Shown: positions 35,196 through 46,165 of the stretch, in pieces
Layout of the letters: every line of letters starts with the position of its first letter
Numbering within the stretch: the stretch's first letter is position 1
Source of the DNA: Isoperla grammatica
Taxonomy: Eukaryota > Arthropoda > Insecta > Plecoptera > Perlodidae
Length of the DNA stretch: 64,000 nucleotides
Assembly (NCBI GenBank): GCA_945910005.1
Contig: CAMDTW010000296.1
Span: 1 to 64,000, forward strand
Direction: 5' to 3'
The notes under the pieces: model-generated
Told to the model about the DNA's origin: nothing
Databases searched by the model: none
Seen by the model: only the letters and a program-made list of their open reading frames with translations
Position numbers and translations under genes: made by a program

Positions 35196-36243
35196 TAAGT
35201 TCACTGCATTGTCTGAGGAAGACCGCGAAGGTGACATTGAATACACGACTCACATTAACAGGCGAAATATGGCAAATGCTTTAAAAAATGCACATAAGCA
35301 ACGGGCAAAAGCAGATGCAAATTTTCAATCTGTTACTTTTGACCTAGAAAGTGTGCTTCAAATACCATCAAGCGATATTTCCCCTATGTATTATTCTCGT
35401 AAGATTTGTGTTTATAATCTCACAGTTTACGAAGCATCTCCTCCAAATAATGCATACTGCTATGTATGGAGCGAAATTCACGGCAAAAGAGGTAGTTCAG
35501 AAATTGGGACATGTTTATTGAAGTGGCTGACTCAACTCCCTGACAACGTAACGGAAGTATCGATGTTCTCGGATACGTGTGCAGGTCAAAACCGGAACCA
35601 GAATGTTGCTGCCCTAATGATGTACACAGTACAGAAGTCGAACGTTAAAATAATCGAGCACATATTTTTAGAGAGTGGCCACTCCCATATGGAGTGCGAT
35701 TCCATGCATAGTGCTATAGAAAACAGGAAAAAGTTTGTATCTGTGTACACAATCCAAGATTGGATAAATATTTTTCGGTCAGCGCGATCCAACCGTAAAC
35801 GAAAGGATGCTCTACCGTACTTTGTGACGTTGCTTCAGTTTGCCGATTTCTTAGACCTAGAAAACTTGGCCGAAGGTATGATGAAGAACAAAACCCTAGA
35901 TGTGGAGAAAAATAAAGTGAATTGGTTAAAGGTCAAGGGTTTCAAGTCTGATGCAGCTTTGCCCGGTATTTTGCAATATCGGTATGACTATGATGGGGTC
36001 TATAAGCAGATCCGAGTTTCACGAAAAGGAAGACCTTCACTACCAGCAGACCTAAAAACCAAGTACACGGAAAAACTGCCTATAAGTACACAAAAAAAGG
36101 CTGACCTTGTTCGGCTATGCACAACCGGAGCCATACCGGAAGAGTTTCATGGATGGTATGCAGCTTTGCCAACTTCGACAAGAGTACGAGATGCTGCTCC
36201 AGAACCCGGAGTGGAAAGTGATGAAGATAATAGCAATCTCTGA
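35196..36243 (+). pseudogene. Transposase-like gene, exon 2, catalytic part
   Basis: About 349 residues in the frame that opens at 35179. Candidate acidic catalytic positions are the Asp of FDLESVLQ (35341), the Asp of MFSDTCAGQNRN (35572), and the Glu or Asp of SGHSHMECDSMH (35692 and 35698). The blocks YYSRKICVYNLTVYE and GKRGSSEIGTCLLKWL lie between them. This arrangement suggests an RNase H-fold DDE/D transposase. The C-terminus has GRPSLPADLKTKY and an acidic end before the stop at 36243. It would act on the element's own ends in the nucleus. The family name is not certain to me. Confidence 0.75.
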
Positions 36244-36582
36244 GATTTCACTGTATTCGCTGTATTTCACTGTATTATTTCACTGTATGTATGCACATCT
36301 ACTCGATAGCTTAATTTCTGTGACGTTGTCAGAATTTTCTTTGGTTTGTCGATAAGTTGGACACCGGGCAATATCTTACGTCTTAAAACCGAGAACTCTT
36401 AAGTTAAACCTAAAATCTCATTCATTTATGTTGACGGTAACTAAATAGGCCTACAAAGTTTTGTGTGTTCCAATGTCTAAAGTGGCTGACTTTCTGCAAG
36501 TTATACTAAAGCGAAAAAAGAAGAAGAAGAAACACATCTCAGTATTTTTTCAAGTGACTTAACTAATGTAATCTACCATCAT

Positions 36583-36588
36583 AATAAA
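36583..36588 (+). terminator. Candidate poly(A) signal
   Basis: AATAAA lies 340 bases after the stop of the transposase-like gene and before the right subterminal region. It is the only canonical hexamer that I noted there. Confidence 0.45.
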
Positions 36589-36855
36589 ATCTAACAACTT
36601 GCATTACAACTGGGCTTACTTTGATTTTAAAAGTGAATAAGTCCCTCCGAACATAATCCCTGTCCAAACCAAAACTGCTTAAATTCTTCTCTTAGTAATA
36701 ACTTTTCAGATATTATTATTTGATCTGATTTGATAGTTTACTATGTTACAAAAATGTTTGGTAAAGGTTATTGTGACTACATCAATATCTGACTTAAATT
36801 TGATTTTACAGGTCAATGCAAACTTTAAAATTCACCTAGCTCAAAACTGACTTTT

Positions 36856-36887
36856 TGGACTTAATCAGTTTTACCTCTTACCCCACG
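36856..36887 (-). repeat. Right terminal inverted repeat
   Basis: Reverse complement of the left TIR with one mismatch. It ends TTACCTCTTACCCCACG at 36887 and is followed by ATAT. A direct-orientation AATAAGTCC at 36634 may be a subterminal motif. Confidence 0.9.
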
Positions 36888-36891
36888 ATAT

Positions 36892-37403
36892 CATCTCCTC
36901 GACTTAGAGTGTTGAGTACTCTTTCTGATGAACAAGATTTCCCCGTTATGATAGATATTTCCCATTTTCAAAATTGTTCTTATTTAATTTTGTAATCTTT
37001 TTAATTGGAAAACTGTGTATTGCAACCACACATAAAAATAACATTTGAAAAACAGGAACATTTATTGGAACAACGAACCATTCATAGAACAGAGCACTAA
37101 ATACTCTATGAGATCCGCAAGCTATAGCCCCGTCACCACCTCATACCCAACACGCGTACCTGGCTGGTCTTCTTTGATCCTATTATATAACAAACCAAAA
37201 CATACACCGAGATTTTGAAAACACACTTTCTTCATTCAATTCAATATGAATTGTTAGATTTGTGAGAAGCTTGAATTTTAATCAAAGTTGTTTTTTGAAT
37301 TTCGTCAGTATAACGAAAAATAAACGTTTTACGAGGGAATCGTTGAAACAAAGGTGTGCAACATCCTACGTAAGCTGCTACTGTAACTAAACACAGCATT
37401 CGC
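36892..37403. other. Intergenic, no gene recognised
   Basis: AT-rich sequence between the DNA transposon and the next SINE. Nothing further is seen. Confidence 0.6.
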
Positions 37404-37525
37404 CTTGTGACTGAGGAAAACTTCGGAAAGAACCTCCAGTCAGAATTGCCAGTAGCTGTTATCGATCAGGCGACCTCCCGAATTAGAGCCTCGTGTTCTA
37501 TAGCACTGAGCTAAGCCTGCCCTAT
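37404..37525 (-). mobile_element. tRNA-derived SINE
   Basis: Minus strand: GGCTTAGCTCAGTG (A-box-like), AATTCGGGAGGTCGCC, a degenerate B-box with CTGATCGATAAC, then AATTCTGACTGGAGG and the tail TTTTCCTCAGTCACAAGG. This is the same family as the copies at 7877, 28503 and 59505. Confidence 0.7.
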
Positions 37526-38257
37526 CAGTTCAATTATTAACTAAACGATTTACCTTTGAAATGTTCTAAGCATTAGCTTAGCTCAGACAGTTTTAGCCAG
37601 ACGGCGCATTCGTAATCACCACGGCTCACTGCACATCAAAGGATTGATACAAGTTGTTTTATGCATGTTTATTCTCCACATAAAAACAAAATCCATGGAA
37701 CAATGTGGACCATAATCTAGTCAGACATTACTCTGCAGTAATTGGATTTAGTCAGTTGAACGTATCACATCGCAGAGCGACCGAGCGGGCGCGAAGGAGT
37801 GCATTCCACTTCTACTCCGAGTCCGTGAGCGATGTACCCCTGATTTATGGTCCTCTCCTTAAATGCCGATATTTGTTTTGGAAGAAAACAAGAATGTGAC
37901 AAACAATTGGCGAAAGAAAGAGAGTAAACAAGTGATAAATCCGAATGTGCGGGGGAAGGGGGAGGGGGGGGGGGGGTGTTAGCCAATGGAAGGGGTCCCA
38001 CAATCAATTGCGACCGTCTGGTCAAGACTTGGCCCCACCCACTTACGTATGAGCCAAGGGGCGAATCCACTTACTTATTTAAGCCCCTAATGGTCCTAAA
38101 AGCACACTTACTAAGTGTATTTATCAGCTAGCACACCTTGTTTGCATGGTAATTAAACACCTGAATTACTTAATTAGGATGGATTGGGTAAAAAACAAAA
38201 GAAGGTGAAATTGTAAATCACACAAATATATTTTTTATTATAGCCCCATAAAATAGC

Positions 38258-38289
<32 letters not shown>

Positions 38290-38542
38290 TTATTTTTTGT
38301 AGGAATGTCTGGCATAGGATTCAACCATCTTTACCAGTTCTGTAGTGTCATCATTTGTAGTTATACATTCATACTGTCAACACTAACAGTCTTGTACGTC
38401 TAGGTAAGGACTAAGTTACTTAGTGTTTCGATTCTTCGATCAGTTTTTTCGATCTGTCTTCGATTTGCAATTTTACCTTTGCTTTCGTATTTCACAAGGG
38501 AGTTCTTCGAAATGAATCTCAACAACCATAGTTGGCTTTTAG
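37526..38542. other. Intergenic with a G tract and an AAT microsatellite
   Basis: No gene recognised. A G-rich run lies at 37950-37977 and an AAT run at 38257-38287. Confidence 0.6.
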
Positions 38543-39221
38543 AATTGAGTCGTATAGATGCAAAACTCGTCTTATCTACTTTTTGTTCAAAATTAGTTCC
38601 GCACACCATTTTCGTTGTCTTCCACATGAGAATTAAACTAAAATAAAATATTTAAACAAAAGTTGCTTCATCCAGTAGTAAAAGCATGTCGAAAATTGAA
38701 CGTTTTCCAAAACTTTTCTTATCCACGCAGCATTCATTTTTAAAACTTGTCATATCCATAACAGCCAATCACATGCTCTTAAAAGAGCGCGTTACGAAAT
38801 TTGTTGTGTGTTTCATTTCACTAAAGAAGACAGTGACTTTTGTTTGTTTAACGTGAGCTGTGAGTTCTACTTTGACATCTAGGTCTAAAACTGTGTAATG
38901 TAATGTAAACCCAATTGCAACAATTGTGTTTGAGAATGTCATATTGGTTTCCCCCCTCCATCCATTCACTTTCATGACCAAAACTTGTCATCCACTTTGT
39001 AGTTCCAAAACTTGCCTTATCCATCATTAAATTTATAATTGCTAGAATATGACAACAATTAGATTAAGTACCATATCAAATGATTTCAAATGATAATCTT
39101 GAATATATTAATACCATCCAATTTGACAACCTTAACAGTGAAACAAATAATACTTTATTTTCAGTTCATCAACAATTTCAGAAAGTGGATAAGGTGAGTT
39201 TTGCATCCATACGACTCAATT
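38543..39221. mobile_element. Candidate non-autonomous element with 40-bp TIRs
   Basis: 38543-38582 (AATTGAGTCGTATAGATGCA then AAACTCGTCTTATCTACTTT) is inverted at 39182-39221 with about four mismatches. Between them the core AAAACTTGTCTTATCCA recurs with variation near 38709, 38742, 38979 and 39007. Repeated motifs inside inverted ends resemble transposase binding sites. No target duplication is clear, and the interior has no convincing ORF. The short frames at both ends share a peptide only because of the inverted repeat. Confidence 0.55.
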
Positions 39222-39871
39222 ATAGTTATCCTTATACTTTTTTCTCTGCAATTTCAAATTTAGATAAAAAATCGCCGAATGGAAAAAATTAAAGATTAAA
39301 GATTCAAGGTTCAAGTGAATACTGATTCAACACCACAGCCACATATGATCAGGTGATCAAAGATAGAAAATGTCAGGACGGCAGGACTGGACTTCGTCAA
39401 TGATTTTAGAGCGAGGATCTTTAAAATCTAGAATGTTTGTTTCAAAACTTACGCCCCTGCCCTGGAGAAAATGAAGACTTTGGTTTCGCAGTTGAAACGT
39501 TACTCACTAATTATGTTGGCTACTGTGGCGAGGAGACATCCAGACATGACAATCTAGCTTGACTTTCCTCCACCAATATTAAAACATTTATCTCCTTCAC
39601 TTTCACATCCACGCTACTTAATTGGGTTTAACAGGTGTTCACAATGAGCGCCTCTCAACTCGATCACCTAACGAGTTCGGTGCGTATCTTATAACGAAAC
39701 TGCTGAAAGTCCCAATTTTGCAATCAGTTGGGGTTAGTTAGGTATTGGCTATTGTTGTTCTATATGATCTTCCAAAACAGGATATATTAAAAAAAATATA
39801 TTTTTGATAAAATCAGTAATTTCAATTACACCTGTTTAGAGAAGATTATAGGGTTATAGCTTCTTCGTTCT
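39222..39871. other. Intergenic, no gene recognised
   Basis: AT-rich, apparently unique sequence. Confidence 0.6.
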
Positions 39872-39952
39872 TCTTCTCGGATGAGACTAAAGCCGATTGT
39901 CCACTTGACACTCTTCGACAGGAGTAGGCTACTTGCCGGTTTCAAGTTTCCC
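39872..39952 (+). mobile_element. Possible SINE tail with a lone satellite-like segment
   Basis: CTCGGATGAGACTAAAGCC followed by CTCTTCGACAGGAGTAGGCT and ACTTGCCGG. The middle part matches the core of the 48-bp satellite at 9765-11201 (CTCTCTGACAGGAGTAGGCT) with two or three differences. It is followed by an ATC run at 39969-39981. I read this as a dispersed repeat, probably SINE-derived. Confidence 0.4.
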
Positions 39953-40044
39953 ACCCTCCCTTCTTTATCATCATCATCATCATTCATCAGTCACCATAAA
40001 TTAAATGTGCGCTAACGGAACCGGAGTCCTGTTGCAATATAGAA

Positions 40045-40244
40045 NNNNNNNNNNNNNNNNNNNNNNNNNNNNNNNNNNNNNNNNNNNNNNNNNNNNNNNN
40101 NNNNNNNNNNNNNNNNNNNNNNNNNNNNNNNNNNNNNNNNNNNNNNNNNNNNNNNNNNNNNNNNNNNNNNNNNNNNNNNNNNNNNNNNNNNNNNNNNNNN
40201 NNNNNNNNNNNNNNNNNNNNNNNNNNNNNNNNNNNNNNNNNNNN
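40045..40244. other. Assembly gap (200 N)
   Basis: Exactly 200 undetermined bases. Frames that span it are meaningless. A round number suggests a scaffolding gap of unknown true size. Confidence 1.
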
Positions 40245-43035
40245 GCAAAATCCAATAGTATCAAGATTATTTCCTACTTCTCTAGTTCCTTAGTTCAGTT
40301 GGGACTAGTATAGAAGCCGCTATACTTAGTGGTTTAGCGAAGTACTGGCATGGATGGCCATGCGGCCACCGAAGTCTAAAAACGCGTTCCTTGGTTTCCT
40401 TCCCTCTATCTCCACTCTCCAGTATGGTACGTCATACTCAAGGGAACAGGGAGCTGAGCTCTGATTGGCTATTCTCTCACTAATCTTGGTCGACAGTGCT
40501 TACTTTCTGATATAGGCCCTACAAAATAAGTAGTTTCTGTCGTATATCACGTTAGTAGTTACAAAATGTGGGTTTGCACCTACCTCATCCACCCCGACGT
40601 TTCAATGTGATATTTTGCATTATCTTGAGAGGATCTAAAACCAAAATATATAATACATGTGAGCAAGAAACCATACAACATAATGATACTAACGTGTATT
40701 CATGTTTTAGAGTTTCTTCAGAAAAACGTTTGACTTTGTTTTTCTTAAATGCATGCAGATGCTAAATATATTTATAAACAACAGTCTTGCATTTGTTTTG
40801 CGTTTTTCACGCTTAACTTAGTTGCAGTAGGAAATGTCCAACAATGAAATTATTACGTCGTAAAGATTGGACGTGTGATTTCCTTCTACAATTTCAATAT
40901 TTTTGTTAAAATTTAAATTTTCTTGGACGAAGCCATCGTCACAGATACCGTCTCGATATTTTCCAAGATTTTTAATTTCGTTGTTGGCCAACCCTGTCGC
41001 AGCGTCTGTATAGGCCTACGGTCCCTTCCAGTTTACTGGGATAAATGAGCTAATTCCCAGCATCCCTTCTTTACACCCCCACCCTTTCAACACAACCCTT
41101 TACAATATGCGTAGTGGAGGCGATTATTAATGCTACGTTCCAGCAGGCGGATGGGAACAGCACTCGTGAAGAGATGATACGACAAAAGACACCAACAAAA
41201 CTTCTCAGGGGAAATCATACCTGTTACGTTTACTTTTCTACTTTTGAAACCGTACATTTTCAAAAGTTGGATATCACAAAGCAGTACTTGTAATAATTAT
41301 GAGTGACGGTTGATATAATGGAAAGGCTGCTTTCAGCTTATATATTGACTATACAACGATTCTCTGGGCTTGCATTATTTACATGAATATCAAACCCTAA
41401 ACAAGTCGGCGTATATTCTTTTATTCTTTCTCCGGTTAGCTCAAGTTCGGTATTAAAGACACAAGCTTACAAAAGTATGAGACAAACTCAATCCAAACCT
41501 GGAAAACGAGAGAAATATTATCAAAAGCAAACCCTGCAACTGATGCACCAATAACCCTCGGTTTGCCTTGCATCTGTAACACACTACACTCGTTGTATTA
41601 AAATCACGAAAGTAAATAAAGATAATAAATATGTATTTTAGGTTCCCCACTAAATCACCAGAAATGTTGTGAAGTTGTGGACATAATACGTGCTGCTTTT
41701 GTATCATGGTGTATATTAGTATTCTAAATTAGAACCATTAACATTCATGTCATTTAGATTTATGAACACTTGGTGCAGAGGCAAACAGTGGCTCGTGGGT
41801 GTTTTGAGCCTGCAACTCTGTATACGTTATCCTCCGGGCTGGGCTGGCTCTGCTACTCCCTACTACTTATTCCCTAATTGCCGATATTTTAAACCTAACA
41901 TTATATAAGTACAATACAAATTATACAACAAATGCATACATTTTAATCAAAATACATTTTCCACGTGGACGCATTAAAATTATATTTACGACGAGCATTT
42001 AGTTGTTCTTATGCAGAAGACGGTTCTAAAAACGAGATTGATTGTTACGATAGGAGAGTGTCTATGGAACTACTTCTTAATCTGTCCTAAAGCGCACACA
42101 AGTTGAGATGCTTTGGCTATGAAACATTCTCTACAACAGATGTTGGCAGTAATTAATTATTGTAGTAGGTAACCCTCAGCATTACATGGAGTTGTAAATA
42201 TGTACTAATTTGATATCCTAAAATGATGATGATAAGTTTTATACTTTGAAAACGATGGTAATCGAGACGAGACGATAAGTGGGTGTTTTATGAAAGCCAC
42301 AAGACAGTCATGACCAAACCATGGTCCCATTCTGGGAATCATTTTTTTTTTGGGGGGGGGGGGAGGGGGGGGGGGGGGGTGAATAATCTTCTTCTAACTG
42401 AGAAAGTATTTTCACAGATAATATAATATTAACACACTTCGTGACATATGCATGGTGAAATTTGTACTGCTCAAGTTTCAAACTTGGTCAATGAAGTGAC
42501 ATATTTGAGCTGCTGGTGCTGGTTCTGGTGGTCAGGGGGGGGGGGGGGGGGAGTAAAACTTTAAGCACTAGCAAGCATGAGTCGACCAACGCGACAACAC
42601 CGCTTACCGAGACGAGACTACACAAATAAAATAACAACCTTATAAATGTATTGGTAAACTATTGGTAGCACGTAGACAAACTTAGAAACTAATAATATAA
42701 AAAGTATAACTTAGTTTCTCAATGTACTAGTTTTAAAACTGAAGTCATTGAATGTTTCATACTTGTGATGTCTCCAACGTGCACGCATGCGTGGGATGGA
42801 GCTCAGTTCAAAATAGTTCACGTCTAGAGCTCGTAAACTAAACAGAAATAGCTCCAGCTTCCAATCAAATACTTTATCACTGGTAAAAAATTATGACTTA
42901 GGAAATAAATTTAATAATATTATAGAAACTCTAAAAGTTCCAGAGGAAGTAAAGTTATAAGAAGGTACCCCGTGCACCGAGGTAAGCGACACTGGAATGG
43001 AAGAGATATTGATGGAGCATCGTTGCACCTTGAGA
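40245..43035. other. Intergenic with two G tracts
   Basis: No gene recognised in 2.8 kb. G-rich runs lie at 42352-42380 and 42535-42551. Confidence 0.55.
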
Positions 43036-43135
43036 GCTGCATGCCCTTCAAGCGTTGCCCAAAACGGGATTCGAACCCCGGTCTTCTGGATTGGCCGATG
43101 CTCAACGTAACGCCGGAGGACCCGGGTTCGATTAA
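43036..43135 (-). mobile_element. tRNA-derived repeat
   Basis: Minus strand reads GTTGAGCATCGGCCAATCCA then GAAGACCGGGGTTCGAATCCCG: an A-box-like start, a T-arm with a CGGG/CCCG stem and a canonical B-box. Flanking bases do not form a 7-bp acceptor stem, so I call it a SINE head or tRNA pseudogene. Another B-box-like GGGTTCGATT lies in plus orientation at 43124. Confidence 0.5.
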
Positions 43136-43822
43136 AACTTGGGGTAAATGTGTTTGTTGTTAATTTATTATTAATTCGTTATCATTATTATTATCATCGA
43201 TTGTCGTCGTTGTTTCTAGTAGTATCGATGACACTATACGTTCGATTATTTGTATTAAGAGTCTTACAAACAATTTCGTTGTGTAAAAGTTTCTTTAGTC
43301 TATCTATCGGTAATCGTGAATGATGAATACGTAAGGCCGATGCCGTTTCGGTGTACGTGAACAGTAGATCAGGGCGATTCCTCTGGTCGCCGCCCAGCCA
43401 TAACTTACGAGATTGGAGGTTACGGCTGGCCAACTCAGGCGGACAATTCATTCAAATTTCGTTGACATTGATTCAAAAATAAGATCTCTGAAAAGCACCG
43501 CTAACATAAATCCAGCATCTCTGATGCCCAGTCAAGATGTAGACAGAGATGAAAGTTATGATGAGCCCATATTTACCGGATGTTTCATTTAGGGACATCT
43601 GTATGGAGGCGGCCGTTGACTATTTATTTTATAATATCTCCGATTCAAGTAGACAAAAAATGATTTACAATCGATGGCAAATAATTGTCTATAACATCAA
43701 TAACAATGTTCTGCCATTTAAAGACAAGGCGGTATGTTTAAATAACAACAATGACAGTGAAATAACAATCTTAGGGGAGAACAAACGAAACGATAAAGAA
43801 AGAAATTGATACAGAGGCAAAG
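43136..43822. other. Intergenic, no gene recognised
   Basis: Two short frames (43194-43451 minus, 43549-43809 plus) show no domain, and the second runs into the hexamer repeat. I do not support either as a gene. Confidence 0.5.
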
Positions 43823-46165
43823 GCAGATACAGATACAGATACAGATACAGACACAGATACAGATACAGATACAGATACAGATGCAGATACAGATACAGAT
43901 ACAGATACAGATACAGATGCAGATACAGATACAGATACAGATACAGATACAGATACAGATACAGATACAGGTACAGACACAGATACAGATACAGATACAG
44001 ATACAGATACAGATACAGATACAGATACAGATACAGATACAGATACAGATACAGATACAGATACAGATACAGATACAGATACAGATACAGATACAGATAC
44101 AGATACAGATACAGATACAGATACAGATACAGATACATATACAGATACAGATACAGATACAGATGCAGATGCAGATGCAGATACAGATACAGATACAGAT
44201 ACATATACAGATACAGATACAGATACAGATACAGATACAGATACAGATACAGATACAGATACAGATACAGATACAGATACATATACAGATACAGATACAG
44301 ATACAGATACAGATACAGATACAGATACAGATACAGATACAGATACAGATACAGATACAGATACAGATACAGATACAGATACAGATACAGATACAGATAA
44401 AGATACAGATACAGATACAGATACAGATACAGATACAGATACAGATACAGATACAGATGCAGATACAGATACAGATACAGATACAGATACAGATACAGAT
44501 ACAGAGACAGATAAAGATACAGATACAGATACAGATACAGACACGGATACGGATACAGATGCAGATACAGATACAGATACAGATACAGATACAGATACAG
44601 ATACAGATACAGATACAGATACAGATACAGATACAGATACAGATACAGATACAGATACAGATACAGATACAGATACAGATACAGATACAGATGCAGATAC
44701 AGATACAGATACAGATACAGATACAGATACAGATACAGATACAGACACAGATACAGATACGGATACAGATGCAGATACAGATACAGATACAGATACAGAT
44801 ACAGATGCAGATACAGATACAGATACAGATACAGATACAGATACAGACACAGATACAGATACAGATACAGATACAGATGTAGATACAGATACAGATACAG
44901 ATACAGATACAGGTACAGATACAGATACAGATACAGATACAGATACCGATACAGATAAAGATGCAGATGCAGATGCAGATGCAGATACAGATACAGATAC
45001 AGATACAGATACAGATACAGATACAGATACAGATACAGATACAGATACAGATACAGATACAGATACAGATACAGATACAGATACAGATACAGATACAGAT
45101 ACAGATACAGATACAGATACAGATACAGATACAGATACAGATACAGATACAGATACAGATACAGATACAGATACAGATACAGATACAGATACAGATGCAG
45201 ATGCAGATACAGATACAGATACAGATACAGATACATATACAGATACAGATACAGATACAGATACAGATACAGATACATATACAGATACAGATACAGATAC
45301 AGATACAGATACAGATACAGATACAGATACAGATACAGATACAGATACAGATACAGATTCAGATACAGATACAGATACAGATACAGATACAGATACAGAT
45401 ACAGATGCAGATACAGATACAGAGATACAGATACAGATACAGATACAGATACAGATACAGATACAGATACAGATACAGATACAGATACAGATACAGATAC
45501 AGATACAGATACAGATACAGATACAGATACAGATTCAGATACAGATACAGATACAGATACAGATACAGATACAGATACAGATACAGAAACAGATACAGAT
45601 ACAGATACAGATACAGATACAGATACAGATACAGATACAGATACAGATACAGATACAGATACAGATACAGATACAGATACAGATACAGATGCAGATGCAG
45701 ATACAGATACAGATACAGATACAGATACAGATACAGATACAGATACAGATACAGATACAGATACAGATACAGATACAGATACCGATACCGATACAGATAC
45801 AGATACAGATACAGATACAGATACAGATACAGATACAGATACAGATACAGATACAGATACAGATATAGATACAGATACAGATACAGATACAGATACAGAT
45901 ACAGATACAGATACAGATACAGATACAGATACAGATACAGATACAGATACAGATACAGATACAGATACAGATACAGATACAGATACAGATACAGATACAG
46001 ATACAGATACAGATACAGATGCAGATACAGATACAGATACAGATGCAGATGCAGATACAGATACAGATACAGATACAGATACAGATACAGATACAGATAC
46101 AGATACAGATACAGATACATATACAGATACAGATACAGATACAGATACAGATACAGATACTAATA
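43823..46165. repeat. (GATACA)n hexanucleotide satellite, about 390 units
   Basis: 2.3 kb of the hexamer ACAGAT/GATACA. Recurrent variants are GATGCA (often in runs of two to four), GACACA, GGTACA and CATATA. A two-base insertion at 45421-45424 (ACAGAGATACAG) changes the frame. All six frames are open for long stretches and give dipeptide repeats (Ile-Gln, Arg-Tyr, Ser-Val, Tyr-Leu). These are artefacts. Confidence 0.98.

Larger units (their letters stand above)
30465..36887 (+). mobile_element. 6.4-kb DNA transposon with 32-bp TIRs
   Basis: Both ends carry a 32-base inverted repeat with one mismatch, starting CGTGGGGTAAGAGGTAAA. ATAT flanks both ends (30461-30464 and 36888-36891) and is a candidate 4-bp target duplication, although it is palindromic. 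Inside are repeated TTAAGTCCA motifs at the ends, one plus-strand gene with an intron, and a poly(A) signal at 36583. The product has features of a DDE-type transposase. A 4-bp duplication is known for the Sola superfamily. Assignment to Sola or any named superfamily is inference. Confidence 0.85.

Noticed and set aside
38400..39292. Two short frames on opposite strands sharing a peptide, as paralogous genes
   Set aside because: The shared peptide comes from the inverted repeat at 38543-38582 and 39182-39221, not from coding homology.
40001..40313. Frames across the N run
   Set aside because: They consist of undetermined residues from the assembly gap.
43036..43135. Functional tRNA gene on the minus strand
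   Set aside because: The B-box and T-arm are good, but the flanking bases do not pair as an acceptor stem.
43549..43809. 86-residue plus-strand frame next to the hexamer repeat
   Set aside because: No recognisable domain, and it reads into the repeat edge. It is not supportable as a gene.
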